Notes: a model not told the origin generated them from the letters alone. 45,339 nucleotides of DNA from Clostridium sp. CAG:571 (GCA_000434015.1 HF999523.1:1-45339); one strand, 5' to 3'. Numbered from the stretch's first letter, positions 36,206 through 45,014 are shown. Numbers and translations: made by a program.

Positions 36206-37537
36206 ATGGAACTAGGAAAAGTGCCACCACACGATGTAGAAGCAGAGCAGGCAGTAATAGGAAGTATGCTTACAGATAAGGATTCTGTTATTTCTGCAGT
36301 AGAAACACTTAAAGATGAAGATTTTTATAGAGAAGATAATAAAGTGATATATGGTGCAATAATGAATTTATACAATAGAGGCGAACCTGTTGATATTATT
36401 ACACTTAAAGACGAACTTGTTTCTTTAGGAAAGTTTGAAGCTGTTGGTGGACTTGAATATTTAGCAGAGCTTCCAGAAAAAGTTCCAACAACAGCTAATG
36501 TTGATAAATATATAAAAATAGTAGAAGAAAAATCTATGCTTAGAACACTAATAAAAACAGCAAATGAACTTATTGTTCTAGGATATGACCAAACGCAAGA
36601 AGTAGAAGATATAATGGATGTTGCAGAAAAGAAAATTTTTAATGTAATGCAAAGAAAAAATCAAAAAGGGTATTCTTCAATGAAAGACATATTAGTAGAA
36701 TCTTTTACACAATTAGAAGAATTATATAATAGAAAACAACACATAACTGGAGTGCCAACAGGATTTGCAGATTTAGATTATAAAACAGCTGGACTCCATA
36801 ATTCAGATTTAATATTAGTTGCAGCAAGACCGGCTATGGGAAAATCTGCATTTGCATTAAATATAGCTTCATATGCAGCAGTTAAAGCTAATGTGCCGGT
36901 TGCAATATTTAGTCTCGAAATGTCAAAAGAACAAATGGGTAACAGAATTTTGTGTAGTGAAGCAATGGTAGATAGCAATAAAGTAAGAACAGGTAAAATA
37001 GAAGATGAAGATTGGGCAAAGCTTGCAATGGCATCAGGAGAACTTTCAGAGTCACAAATATTTATAGATGATACGCCAGGTATTTCTATTATGGAAATAC
37101 GTGCAAAATGTAGAAAAATGAAATTAGAAAAAAATATAGGATTAGTTGTAATAGACTATTTGCAGCTTGTGCAAGGAAGTAGTAAAAAAGGTGGCAGTCG
37201 TGAACAAGAAATTTCAGAGATCAGTAGATCTTTAAAAATTCTTGCAAAAGAAATAAATGTGCCAGTAATAGCACTTTCACAATTATCTCGTGCACCAGAA
37301 CAAAGACCAGACCATAGACCAATGCTTTCAGACCTTCGTGAGTCTGGAGCGATAGAGCAAGATGCTGATATAGTTATGTTTTTATATCGTGATGATTATT
37401 ATAATGAAGATTCAGAAAAGAAAAATATAGCAGAGGTAATTATAGCAAAGCATAGAGCTGGTTCAACAGGAACAGTAGAATTGTTGTGGCTTGGAAATTA
37501 TACTAAATTTGCTAATATTGAAAAATATAGAGATTAA
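36206..37537 (+). CDS. dnaB: Replicative DNA helicase
   Basis: 443-residue hexameric helicase. N-terminal domain (1-110, PPHDVEAEQAVIGSML), linker, and RecA-like domain with Walker A ARPAMGKSAF (about residues 206-215), Walker B LVVIDYLQL and the arginine-finger region KHRAGSTG. Start ATG 36206 after AAAAAGGAGCGAC. Two CGG trinucleotides straddle codons and the frame is intact. Confidence 0.97.
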   Translation: MELGKVPPHDVEAEQAVIGSMLTDKDSVISAVETLKDEDFYREDNKVIYGAIMNLYNRGEPVDIITLKDELVSLGKFEAVGGLEYLAELPEKVPTTANVDKYIKIVEEKSMLRTLIKTANELIVLGYDQTQEVEDIMDVAEKKIFNVMQRKNQKGYSSMKDILVESFTQLEELYNRKQHITGVPTGFADLDYKTAGLHNSDLILVAARPAMGKSAFALNIASYAAVKANVPVAIFSLEMSKEQMGNRILCSEAMVDSNKVRTGKIEDEDWAKLAMASGELSESQIFIDDTPGISIMEIRAKCRKMKLEKNIGLVVIDYLQLVQGSSKKGGSREQEISEISRSLKILAKEINVPVIALSQLSRAPEQRPDHRPMLSDLRESGAIEQDADIVMFLYRDDYYNEDSEKKNIAEVIIAKHRAGSTGTVELLWLGNYTKFANIEKYRD

Positions 37538-37700
37538 AATAAAAAACAAAGTAATAAATTATAAAAACAATGAAGAGTAGGAGATAAGTATTTATTTTTA
37601 GCTTATTAAAATTAATTAAGTATAAGTGAGAAAAATCATTAATAATAATTATTTATCTTCTAGGCTATCTTGTTTTTTTATTTATAAAAAGGAGAAAAAA

Positions 37701-38687
37701 TTGTTAAAAGATAAAGTATTAAATACAATAAAAGAGTACAAACTAATTAAATCAGGAGATAAAATAGTAGTTCGGAGTTTCAGGACGGCCCAGATTCTAT
37801 GTGTTTGTTAAATGTTTTAATAGATCTAAAAAAAGAATTGAACTTTGAAATTGTTGTAGCACATATTAATCACATGATTAGAGAAGAAGCAGAGATGGAA
37901 ACAGAGTATGTACAAAACTTTTGTAAATTAAAACAAATAGAATGTTTTGTGAAAAGAGCAAATGTAATAAAATTAGCAGAAGAAAATAAAATAGGAACAG
38001 AAGAAACTGGTAGAAAAATTAGATATGATTTTTTTGAAGAAGTAAAAGTAAAAACAAAGTCTAATAAAATTGCAACTGCACATAATAGTAATGATAATGC
38101 AGAAACTGTATTAATGAATATAATTAGAGGCAGTGGAGTTACACGGATTAAGAGGAATTGAACCTGTAAGAGGAAATTTAATAAGACCAATAATAGAATG
38201 TAAAAGAGATGAAATTGAAAAATACTGTGAAATATATAATTTAGATCCTAAATATGATAAAACTAATAATGAAAATGTATATACAAGAAATAAAATTAGA
38301 AACTTGCTAATACCTTATATAAAAGAAAATTTTAATCCAAATATTGTTGAGTCTATAAACCGATTAACTAGTTTAGTTAGACAAGAAAATAATTATTTTG
38401 AACAAGTTGTTAAAGAGGAATATGAAAAATTATTATTAGAAAAAAATGAAAAAAATATAGTTCTTGATTTAAAAAAATTTAATATGTTAAAGAAAGTAAT
38501 AAAATCGAGAATCATTTTATATACTATTAATGAATTATTAGGTAATTGCCAGGGAATTGAAAAAGTAAATGTGGAAGATATGGTAAAATTATGTGAAAAT
38601 AATATTGGAAATAAATATCTAATTCCAAACAAAAATATTAAAATTTTAGTAAAAACTAAGAAGATTTTCTTTATAAAAAATGCTTGA
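37701..38687 (+). CDS. tilS: tRNA(Ile)-lysidine synthase (three +1 frameshifts)
   Basis: TilS converts the wobble C of tRNA-Ile(CAU) to lysidine, an essential step. TTG 37701 follows AAAAGGAGAAAAAA. Three in-frame CGG triplets each need a C skipped: 37773 and 37786 give VVGVSGGPDSMCLL, which is the PP-loop ATP-binding motif, and 38144 gives GSGVTGLRGIEPVRG. With all three the frame runs to 38687 and the protein is 327 residues, with substrate motifs HINHMIR, TAHNSNDNAETV and the C-terminal helical and TilS-C parts. Three +1 skips equal one codon, so the total length remains a multiple of three. Unshifted product is a fragment without the PP-loop. Confidence 0.94.
37773..37776 (+). other. +1 frameshift site 1 in tilS (CGGA)
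   Basis: GTT CGG AGT in zero frame; GTT, skip C, GGA GTT TCA gives Val-Gly-Val-Ser leading into the PP-loop. Confidence 0.94.
37786..37789 (+). other. +1 frameshift site 2 in tilS (CGGC)
   Basis: In the frame set by site 1: GGA CGG CCC; GGA, skip C, GGC CCA GAT gives Gly-Gly-Pro-Asp, the core of SGGPDS. Only 13 bases after site 1. Confidence 0.94.
38144..38147 (+). other. +1 frameshift site 3 in tilS (CGGA)
   Basis: ACA CGG ATT AAG AGG AAT TGA before shifting; ACA, skip C, GGA TTA AGA GGA gives Thr-Gly-Leu-Arg-Gly, a conserved TilS segment. Confidence 0.94.
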
Positions 38688-38754
38688 AAACATTGATACA
38701 ATATGGTATATTTGATAAAGTTTACAAAGGAATAATAAAGGAGGAAAATTAATT

Positions 38755-40552
38755 TTGAAAAATAGTATAAAAACATTAGCTGTTTGGCTAATTATAGGAA
38801 TTATATTTATGGTATTATTAACTTCAATAGTAGGAAATAATGATACAAAGCTTGCTTATTCGGACTTGGTTTATAAAATAGAAGCAGGAGAAGTAAAAGA
38901 AATAGAAATAGATTCTGGACGGAGAATCTGCAAATGTTAAATTAAAAAATGATAATATAACAAAAGAGGTTAATATACCAAGCATAGATAGTTTAATGAA
39001 TACACTTCAAGAACCTATGAAATCTGGGAATATAACTGTTAAAGAAAAATCAGAATCAATATTTATGTTTATACTTAGTTTATTAACTCCATTTGGAATT
39101 TTAATTATATTCTTTATATTCTGGTTCTTATTAATGAATAATAACCAAGGTGGAAGTAAAACAATGTCTTTTGGAAAAAGTAAAGCTAAAATGATTAATA
39201 CAATAGAAAAAAATAGAGTTACTTTTAAAGATGTTGCAGGTGTAGATGAAGAAAAAGAAGAATTAGAAGAAATTGTAGAATTTCTAAAAAATCCTAAAAA
39301 GTTTACAGACATGGGTGCTAGAATACCAAAAGGAGTTTTACTTGTTGGGCATCCTGGTACAGGAAAAACTCTTCTTGCAAAAGCTGTTGCAGGAGAAGCA
39401 GGAGTTCCATTTTTCATAATAAGTGGATCAGACTTTGTTGAAATGTTTGTTGGTGTTGGTGCATCACGTGTTAGAGATTTATTTGAACAAGCAAAGAAAA
39501 ATGCACCTTGTATAATATTTATAGATGAAATTGATGCAGTAGGCCGTCAAAGAGGTGCAGGTCTTGGTGGAGGTCATGATGAAAGAGAACAAACATTAAA
39601 CCAACTACTAGTAGAAATGGATGGATTTTCTGCAAATGAAGGTGTTATTGTACTTGCAGCAACAAATAGACCAGATGTATTAGATAGAGCACTATTAAGA
39701 CCGGGTAGATTTGATAGACAAATAGTGGTATCTAGTCCAGATGTAAAAGCAAGAGAACAAATATTAGAAGTTCATAGTAGAAGAAAAAGATTAGCTGACG
39801 ATGTAGACTTAAGAATAATTGCTAAAAATACATCAGGATTTTCTGGCGCAGATCTAGAAAATGTATTAAATGAAGCAGCTTTGTTAGCTGCTAGAAGAAA
39901 CTTATTAGAAATAGGAATGAAAGAAATAGAAGATGCAATGGTTAAAGTTACAATGGGACCAGAAAAAAGAACAAGAGTAAGAAGCGATAAAGAAAAGAAA
40001 TTAGTTGCATATCATGAAGCAGGTCATGCTGTTGTAAGTAGATTTTTACCTACACAAGATGCAGTACATCAAATTTCAATTGTTCCAAGAGGAATGGCTG
40101 GAGGATATACTATGTATAGACCGACAGAAGATAAGTCATTTATGTCAAAATCTGAAATGCAAGAAAATATTATTTCATTACTTGGTGGAAGAGTTGCAGA
40201 AAAACTAATATTAGATGATATTTCAACAGGAGCAAGTAATGATATAGAAAGAGCAACTAAAATTGCAAGAGATATGGTTACAAAGTATGGTATGAGTGAT
40301 AGAATAGGAACTATAACTCTAGGATCTAATCAAGAAGAAGTCTTCTTAGGAAGAGATTTTGCACAAAGTAAAGAATATTCTGAAGAAACAGCTGCAATTA
40401 TAGATGAAGAAGTAAAGAAAATAATTGACTTTGGATATAGAGCAGCAGCAGAAATCTTACAAGCAAACATTGATAAATTACATGCTGTAGCAGGAGTTTT
40501 ATTAGAAAAAGAAAAAATTGATGGAGATGAATTCGAAGCAATTTTTAGATAA
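38755..40552 (+). CDS. ftsH: ATP-dependent zinc metalloprotease FtsH (split by +1 frameshift)
   Basis: A 598-residue membrane AAA+ protease that removes misfolded membrane and regulatory proteins. TTG 38755 follows AAGGAGG. First membrane segment (about 4-24); at codon 56 the zero frame reads GGA CGG AGA and stops six codons later. Skipping C 38920 gives DSGGESANVKLKND, then the second membrane segment (about 105-128), Walker A (GHPGTGKT, where GPPGTGKT is usual), Walker B IIFIDEIDAVG, the second region of homology RPGRFDRQ, and the zinc motif HEAGHA. Order tilS-ftsH is classical. A terminator follows. Confidence 0.96.
38920..38923 (+). other. +1 frameshift site in ftsH (CGGA)
   Basis: GGA CGG AGA ATC in zero frame; GGA, skip C, GGA GAA TCT gives Gly-Gly-Glu-Ser in the extracytoplasmic domain. 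Confidence 0.95.
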
Positions 40553-40583
40553 AAAGAGAGTGGAAAAAAGTCCACTCTTTTTT
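40551..40583 (+). terminator. Rho-independent terminator after ftsH
   Basis: AGAGTGGA (40557-40564) pairs with TCCACTCT (40571-40578), extended by A/T pairs, six T follow. Confidence 0.9.
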
Positions 40584-40668
40584 GTGTATTTATAAAGGTG
40601 TTTAAAAAAAGTAATAAATATTAAATTTATACTGCTGTAAAAAAACAGCTATAATCTTTTACAAAAAT

Positions 40669-40701
40669 TTTAATTTTTTTTTAATATTTATAGTATATAA
40701 T
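40669..40701 (+). promoter_or_regulatory. Response-regulator box and promoter of the two-component operon
   Basis: Two TTTAA half-sites start at 40669 and 40680, 11 bases apart, followed by TATAAT at 40696-40701. The same geometry occurs before the small envelope gene at 42898-42930. Eleven-base direct repeats in place of the -35 are typical for OmpR/PhoB-type activators, so the operon is probably self-regulated. Confidence 0.55.
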
Positions 40702-40733
40702 TATTAAAAATAAAAAAGGAGATTTATAATTAT

Positions 40734-41403
40734 ATGAAAATTTTGATAGTAGAAGATGATAAAATTTTATCAGATACGATAAAGCAGTGTTTAAAAAATG
40801 AATATGAAATTGAGCAGGCTTTTGATGGAGAAGAAGGTGTTTTGTATGCAATGCAAGATATATATGATGTAATAATTTTAGATATAATGATGCCAATTAT
40901 GAATGGATATGAAGTACTTGAAAAAATAAGAAATAAGAAGATATTTACGCCAGTATTGATATTAACAGCTAAAGATGCTTTAAATGATAAAATAAAGGGA
41001 TTTAAAAGTGGAGCAGATGATTATCTAGTTAAACCTTTTGAAAAAGAAGAATTGCTTGTTAGAATAGAGGCTATGATTAGAAGAAATAATAGGACATATT
41101 ATAAAAATGAGATAGTATTTAAAGATATGATTTTGGATTTAAGACAAAGAAAAATAACTATAAATGAGAATGAAGTTTTATTACAAGGAAAGCAGTTTGA
41201 TATGCTTGAATATCTTATTAACTGCAAAAATACTATAATAACAAAAGAGCAGATTTTTGATAAAATATGGGGCTTCAATAGTGAAACAACAACAGATGTA
41301 GTTGAAGTATATGCAAGTGGAATAAGAAAAGAGTTAAAAAAAATTTGGATATGATAAATATATAAAAACTATAAGAGGTGTAGGGTATATGCTATCAGAA
41401 TAA
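40734..41403 (+). CDS. OmpR-family response regulator (3' +1 frameshift, not CGG)
   Basis: Receiver domain (1-115) with acidic pocket EDD (7-9), phospho-acceptor Asp50 in LDIMMP and Lys in LVKPF; winged-helix DNA-binding domain from about 125. The zero frame stops at TGA 41352-41354, shortly before the expected end. A +1 shift somewhere in 41336-41354 gives GYDKYIKTIRGVGYMLSE, the standard end of this family, and stops at 41403. There is no CGG here: the extra base may be an A of the A8 run, the T before GGA, or the T of the TGA. Start ATG 40734 after AAGGAGATTTATAATT. Regulates its own operon and the exporter by inference. Confidence 0.85.
41336..41354 (+). other. +1 shift region in response regulator gene (no CGG)
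   Basis: A run of eight A followed by TTTGGATATGA. Removing one base between the A run and the TGA stop restores the winged-helix C-terminus. Candidates are slippage on A8, a homopolymer sequencing error, or a shift at the UGA stop. Confidence 0.7.
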
Positions 41404-41428
41404 TAAATAAGGAGTGAAAATATATTGT

Positions 41429-42723
41429 ATGAGTGAACAAAAAATAATAAAAAATCAACTAATAAAAAATATGATGTTTAATTTAATTGCATTTACTATA
41501 ATTTTTTCTATATTTGGATTGGTAATATATGGACAATTTAGCAATTCTCTTTATAAATCTGCTGATGAGGAACTTCTAAATAGTAAAAATAAGTTAGACT
41601 TTTTGGAAAACAATAATAAAGAAGATATGCCAAATAGAGGAATGAGAGATAATAATTCCAAACCAGATGAGCCAAAAACAAAAACAGGTATGAATCCAAG
41701 ACTAATATATTTAATAAGAGATGAAGATGGTAATGTTACTGGAAATGGAAATATAGGGTATATTTATACTGATGAATATATAAAAAGTATAAAATTTGAT
41801 AAAGAAAATTTAAATAAAGTTTATAAAATATCAATAGATAGTACATATCAATATAGATGCATAAATTACAAGGTAGAACAAAATGATAAAATTATATATG
41901 TACAAGTTTTAATTAATATAGATGCAGAAGAAAATATAATAGAGAGTTTTTCAAAAATATTAATAATCTGTATTATAATTTCTATTATATTATCTATACT
42001 AGCAAGTTATATTTTATCAAAAAAAACATTAAAACCAATAATAAAATCTTGGAAAAAACAAACAGAATTTGTTCAAAATGCTTCACATGAATTACGTACA
42101 CCTTTAACAATAATTCAGACAAAACAAGAATTATTATTAGAAAATCCAAATAGTAAAATTATAGATAAGGCAAGTGAAATAACAATATCTTTAAATGAAA
42201 CCAAAAGATTAGCAAAATTAGTAAAAGAATTAATGATTCTTGCAAGAGGAGATTCTAGTGAAGATGTTATTAAAAAAGAAAAATTTGATTTAGACACATT
42301 TGTTAAAGATATGTGTACTCCATATAAAGAAATGGCAGAAATTGAGGGAAAAGAATTTGATATAAATTTAAAATAAAAATATAAATGCAGATAAAAATAG
42401 AATACATCAATTATTAGTTATTGTGTTAGATAATGCAATTAAATATACAGAAAAAAAAGAAAAAATAGAATTATGTACATACGAAAAAGAAAATAAATGC
42501 GTAATAGAGATTAAAGATACTGGAATTGGAATAAGTGATGAAACAAAAAAGCATATGTTTGAAAGGTTTTATAGAGAGGATAAAGCACGTAGTAGACAAA
42601 CAGGTGGTAGTGGGCTTCGGACTTTCAATAGCAAATTATATAGTAGAAGCACATAAAGGAACTATTAAAGCAGATCATAACAAACCAAAAGGAACAGTAA
42701 TAACTATAAAATTACCTAAATAA
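41429..42723 (+). CDS. Sensor histidine kinase (two +1 frameshifts)
   Basis: 430 residues when rebuilt. Membrane segments at about 14-36 and 175-197 flank an outer sensor loop containing a Met/Asn/Asp-rich stretch (DMPNRGMRDNN). H box NASHELRTPL, then at 42374 an in-frame TAA interrupts: skipping one base gives NLKKNINADKNRIHQ and the N box VLDNAIKYTE. G1 DTGIGI and FERFYREDKA follow; at CGG 42618 skipping the C gives GGSGLGLSIANYIV (G2 box). Stop at 42721-42723. Start taken as ATG 41429; an upstream GTG at 41414 would add five residues. Without shifts there is no ATP-binding domain. Confidence 0.88.
42371..42376 (+). other. +1 shift at in-frame TAA in histidine kinase
   Basis: AAA TAA AAA in zero frame; AAA, skip T, AAA AAT ATA continues the kinase. 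The shift can only lie at 42371-42374 because the +1 frame has TAA just upstream. Resembles shifts at stop codons as in prfB, but without CGG. Confidence 0.7.
42618..42621 (+). other. +1 frameshift site in histidine kinase (CGGA)
   Basis: CTT CGG ACT in zero frame; CTT, skip C, GGA CTT TCA gives Leu-Gly-Leu-Ser, the G2 box of HATPase domains. Confidence 0.93.
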
Positions 42724-42728
42724 AAAGA

Positions 42729-42765
42729 TAATAAATAACTTTAGATAAAAGAAAGTTATTTATTA
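42729..42765. other. Hairpin after the two-component genes
   Basis: TAATAAATAACTTT (42729-42742) pairs perfectly with AAAGTTATTTATTA (42752-42765), loop of nine. No T run. Confidence 0.6.
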
Positions 42766-42784
42766 TAAATTATATATATAATAT

Positions 42785-42857
42785 AAAAAAATAGGCAAAG
42801 ATTAATATGTAATAAAATAAAAAGGAAAATTACAATTAAAACTTTGCTTATTTTTTT
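42785..42857 (+). terminator. Long-loop terminator before the envelope gene
   Basis: AAAAAAATAGGCAAAG (42785-42800) pairs with CTTTGCTTATTTTTTT (42842-42857), 16 bp with one G-U, 41-base loop, T run of seven. Same build as the terminator at 14435. Confidence 0.7.
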
Positions 42858-42897
42858 GGATTAATATGAAATATATTTAGAATAAAAAAATTTTTTC

Positions 42898-42930
42898 TTT
42901 AAGTTTTTTTTAAGCTTAGTAGTTTATAGT
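42898..42930 (+). promoter_or_regulatory. Response-regulator box and promoter of the exporter operon
   Basis: TTTAAG half-sites start at 42898 and 42909 (11 apart) and TATAGT lies at 42925-42930, 27 bases from the first half-site, exactly as before the response regulator gene. Confidence 0.55.
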
Positions 42931-42962
42931 AAAAATATAAAATAAATAAGGAGGACAAAAAA

Positions 42963-43205
42963 ATGAAAGATAAGATTTTAATGTTAATTATAGGAGTGTT
43001 ATTAGGAGCAATAATAGCAACAGGATGCTTTATGGTATTTAATAGTGGAAAATCATCAGATAATGCAAATATGCCACAAGGAGGAAAAGATATGAGTAAT
43101 TTTACTCCGGGTGAAAAACCAGAAGGAATGCCAGGTGATTCGAAAGATAAAACAAACAATACAGTAACTAACCAAAATGCATCACAAGAAAACAGTGTTC
43201 AATAA
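42963..43205 (+). CDS. Small membrane-anchored Met/Gly/Pro-rich protein
   Basis: 80 residues. One hydrophobic segment (about 4-27, ILMLIIGVLLGAIIATGC) with a cysteine at its end that is a weak lipobox, then a polar tail with MPQGG, GEKPEGMPGD and a Thr/Asn/Gln-rich end. Start ATG 42963 after AAGGAGGACAAAAAA. First gene of the exporter operon. The tail resembles stretches in the sensor kinase loop and in the adaptor protein; a shared ligand or metal may be the reason. No known family. Confidence 0.7.
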   Translation: MKDKILMLIIGVLLGAIIATGCFMVFNSGKSSDNANMPQGGKDMSNFTPGEKPEGMPGDSKDKTNNTVTNQNASQENSVQ

Positions 43206-43262
43206 AATAAAGATAGTTATTAAGCTAAAACGATTAAACTAAATTAAAAATTAGGAGGGAAT

Positions 43263-44258
43263 ATGAAAAAGGTAAAAAAGTTAGTAACAATTATAATACT
43301 AATGGCAATTGTTGGAACTGTAACGTTTTTTATTGGAAAACAAATTGGATTAAATACAGATATATCTTCTGTTAATGTAAATGTAGAAGAAGTAACAGTT
43401 GGAACTAAGACTATTAATAAAACATTAACAAGCTCAGGAGAAATTAAATCAGCAAGTGCCGAAAAACTAGAATTATCTACTTCATATTATTATGAAACTA
43501 TATGTGTAGAAGAAGATGACATCGTAAAAAAAGGAGAAAATATAATAAAATATACAAATGGAACATATTTAACAGCTCCATATGATTTAGTTGTTACTAG
43601 CTATTCACTTCCAGAAACAAAGAACAAGGCAACGTCTAGTAATTATATTGAAGTTCAAAATCTAGAAAATTTGATTATTAGTTTAAATATTAATGAAAGT
43701 GAAATATCTAATATTAGTTTAGGTCAAGAAGTGGAAATTTCTTTAACAGCAGATAGTTCAAAAGAATATACAGGAAAGATAACCAAAATCGACGCAGTAG
43801 GTACATATTCTTCAAGTGGTAGTACTTTTCCTGTAGAAGTTAGTTTAAAAAATGATGGAAATATAAAAATGGGAATGTCAGTTTCATGTACAATAAATAT
43901 ACAAGAATTAACAGATGTTTTGGCAGTTCCAATTAATGCAGTACAAATTAATGGTGATAAAAAATATGTCATAACTGTAGAAAATGGAGAGACAAAAGAG
44001 GTGAGCATAGAAACAGGTTTATCTAATGATGAGTATGTAGAAGTAAAATCAGGGTTATCCGGAGGAGAAACTCTACAAGTTACAACTACAACAAAACAAA
44101 ATACAATTAGAAGTAAAAATAACAGTAAAAATGGAGAGTCTGATATGCCTTCAATGGATAGAGGTCAAGGGATGGACTTTGATATGGATAAGCAATCTAT
44201 GAAAGGAAAAGAAGGCATAATGGAAAATAATGATTCTGGAGGAACAAAAAATAATTAA
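43263..44258 (+). CDS. MacA/HlyD-type membrane fusion protein
   Basis: 331 residues. N-terminal anchor (about 7-27), then the barrel-sandwich region (about 45-120, TSSGEIKSASAEKLEL), a beta-barrel (VQNLENLIISLNINESEI... GQEVEISLT) and the membrane-proximal domain (LAVPINAVQINGDKKYVI). The alpha-hairpin is very short. The C-terminal 45 residues are Met/Asp/Gly-rich (MPSMDRGQGMDFDMDKQSM). The gene precedes an ABC ATPase and a MacB-like permease. Start ATG 43263 after TTAGGAGGGAAT. Confidence 0.88.
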   Translation: MKKVKKLVTIIILMAIVGTVTFFIGKQIGLNTDISSVNVNVEEVTVGTKTINKTLTSSGEIKSASAEKLELSTSYYYETICVEEDDIVKKGENIIKYTNGTYLTAPYDLVVTSYSLPETKNKATSSNYIEVQNLENLIISLNINESEISNISLGQEVEISLTADSSKEYTGKITKIDAVGTYSSSGSTFPVEVSLKNDGNIKMGMSVSCTINIQELTDVLAVPINAVQINGDKKYVITVENGETKEVSIETGLSNDEYVEVKSGLSGGETLQVTTTTKQNTIRSKNNSKNGESDMPSMDRGQGMDFDMDKQSMKGKEGIMENNDSGGTKNN

Positions 44259-44269
44259 CAAATAATAAA

Positions 44270-44304
44270 ATAACACGATTTTGAGTCATACAAAATCGTG
44301 TTAT
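44270..44304. other. Perfect hairpin between adaptor and ATPase genes
   Basis: ATAACACGATTTTG (44270-44283) pairs with CAAAATCGTGTTAT (44291-44304), 14 bp, loop AGTCATA. No T run follows, so it may stabilise or process the mRNA rather than terminate. Confidence 0.65.
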
Positions 44305-44345
44305 CTGAAATATTTGGATATTCTGAAAAAATAGGAGGAATCAAA

Positions 44346-45014
44346 ATGATAAAGTTAAAAAATATAAAAAAGAATTTCTATTTAGGTGGAGAAACAATCA
44401 GAGCATTAGATGATGTTAACTTTAATGTTAAAATGGGTGAATTTGTTTCAATAATAGGTCCCTCAGGTTCAGGAAAATCAACTCTTATGAATATATTAGG
44501 TTTGTTAGATGTACCAGATAGTGGAGATTATTATTTAGATGGTATAAATGTTAGTAAAGCAAGTGAAAATGAACTAGCTAGAATCAGAAATAATAAAATT
44601 GGATTTATATTCCAGAATTTTAATTTATTAGGAAAAATGACTGCAGTTGAAAATATTCAAATTCCAATGATATATCAAGGAAAAACAAATGAAGAATCAA
44701 AAGAAAGAGCATATAAATTGTTAGAAAAGGTAGGATTAAAAGGAAGAGAAAATCACTTACCAACTCAATTATCTGGAGGGCAACAACAAAGAGTAGCAAT
44801 AGCAAGAGCTATTGGATGCAATCCAGAAATAATACTTGCAGATGAGCCAACAGGAGCTCTTGATTCAAAAACTAGTATAGATATTATGAATGAATTAGAA
44901 AATTTAAATAATAAAGGTCAAACGATAATAATTATTACACATGATATTAATGTAGCTAAAAGAGCAAAAAGAATAGTAAAAATAGCAGATGGAAAGTTAT
45001 ATGAAGATTTCTAA
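44346..45014 (+). CDS. ABC exporter ATPase, MacB/LolD type
   Basis: 222 residues, nucleotide-binding subunit. Walker A GPSGSGKST (about residues 39-47), Q loop FQNFNLL, signature LSGGQQQR, Walker B IILADEPTGALD and H loop THD. Start ATG 44346 after ATAGGAGGAATCAAA; upstream in-frame codons run through the preceding hairpin and are unlikely to be translated. Works with the HlyD-like adaptor and the following permease. Substrate unknown; family members export antimicrobial peptides or macrolides. Confidence 0.95.
   Translation: MIKLKNIKKNFYLGGETIRALDDVNFNVKMGEFVSIIGPSGSGKSTLMNILGLLDVPDSGDYYLDGINVSKASENELARIRNNKIGFIFQNFNLLGKMTAVENIQIPMIYQGKTNEESKERAYKLLEKVGLKGRENHLPTQLSGGQQQRVAIARAIGCNPEIILADEPTGALDSKTSIDIMNELENLNNKGQTIIIITHDINVAKRAKRIVKIADGKLYEDF

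Noticed and set aside
41344..41349. TTTGGA in the response regulator as proof that TGG also shifts
   Set aside because: TGG is used normally as Trp in many genes here (for example rpoB), and an A8 run next to the site gives a simpler explanation.
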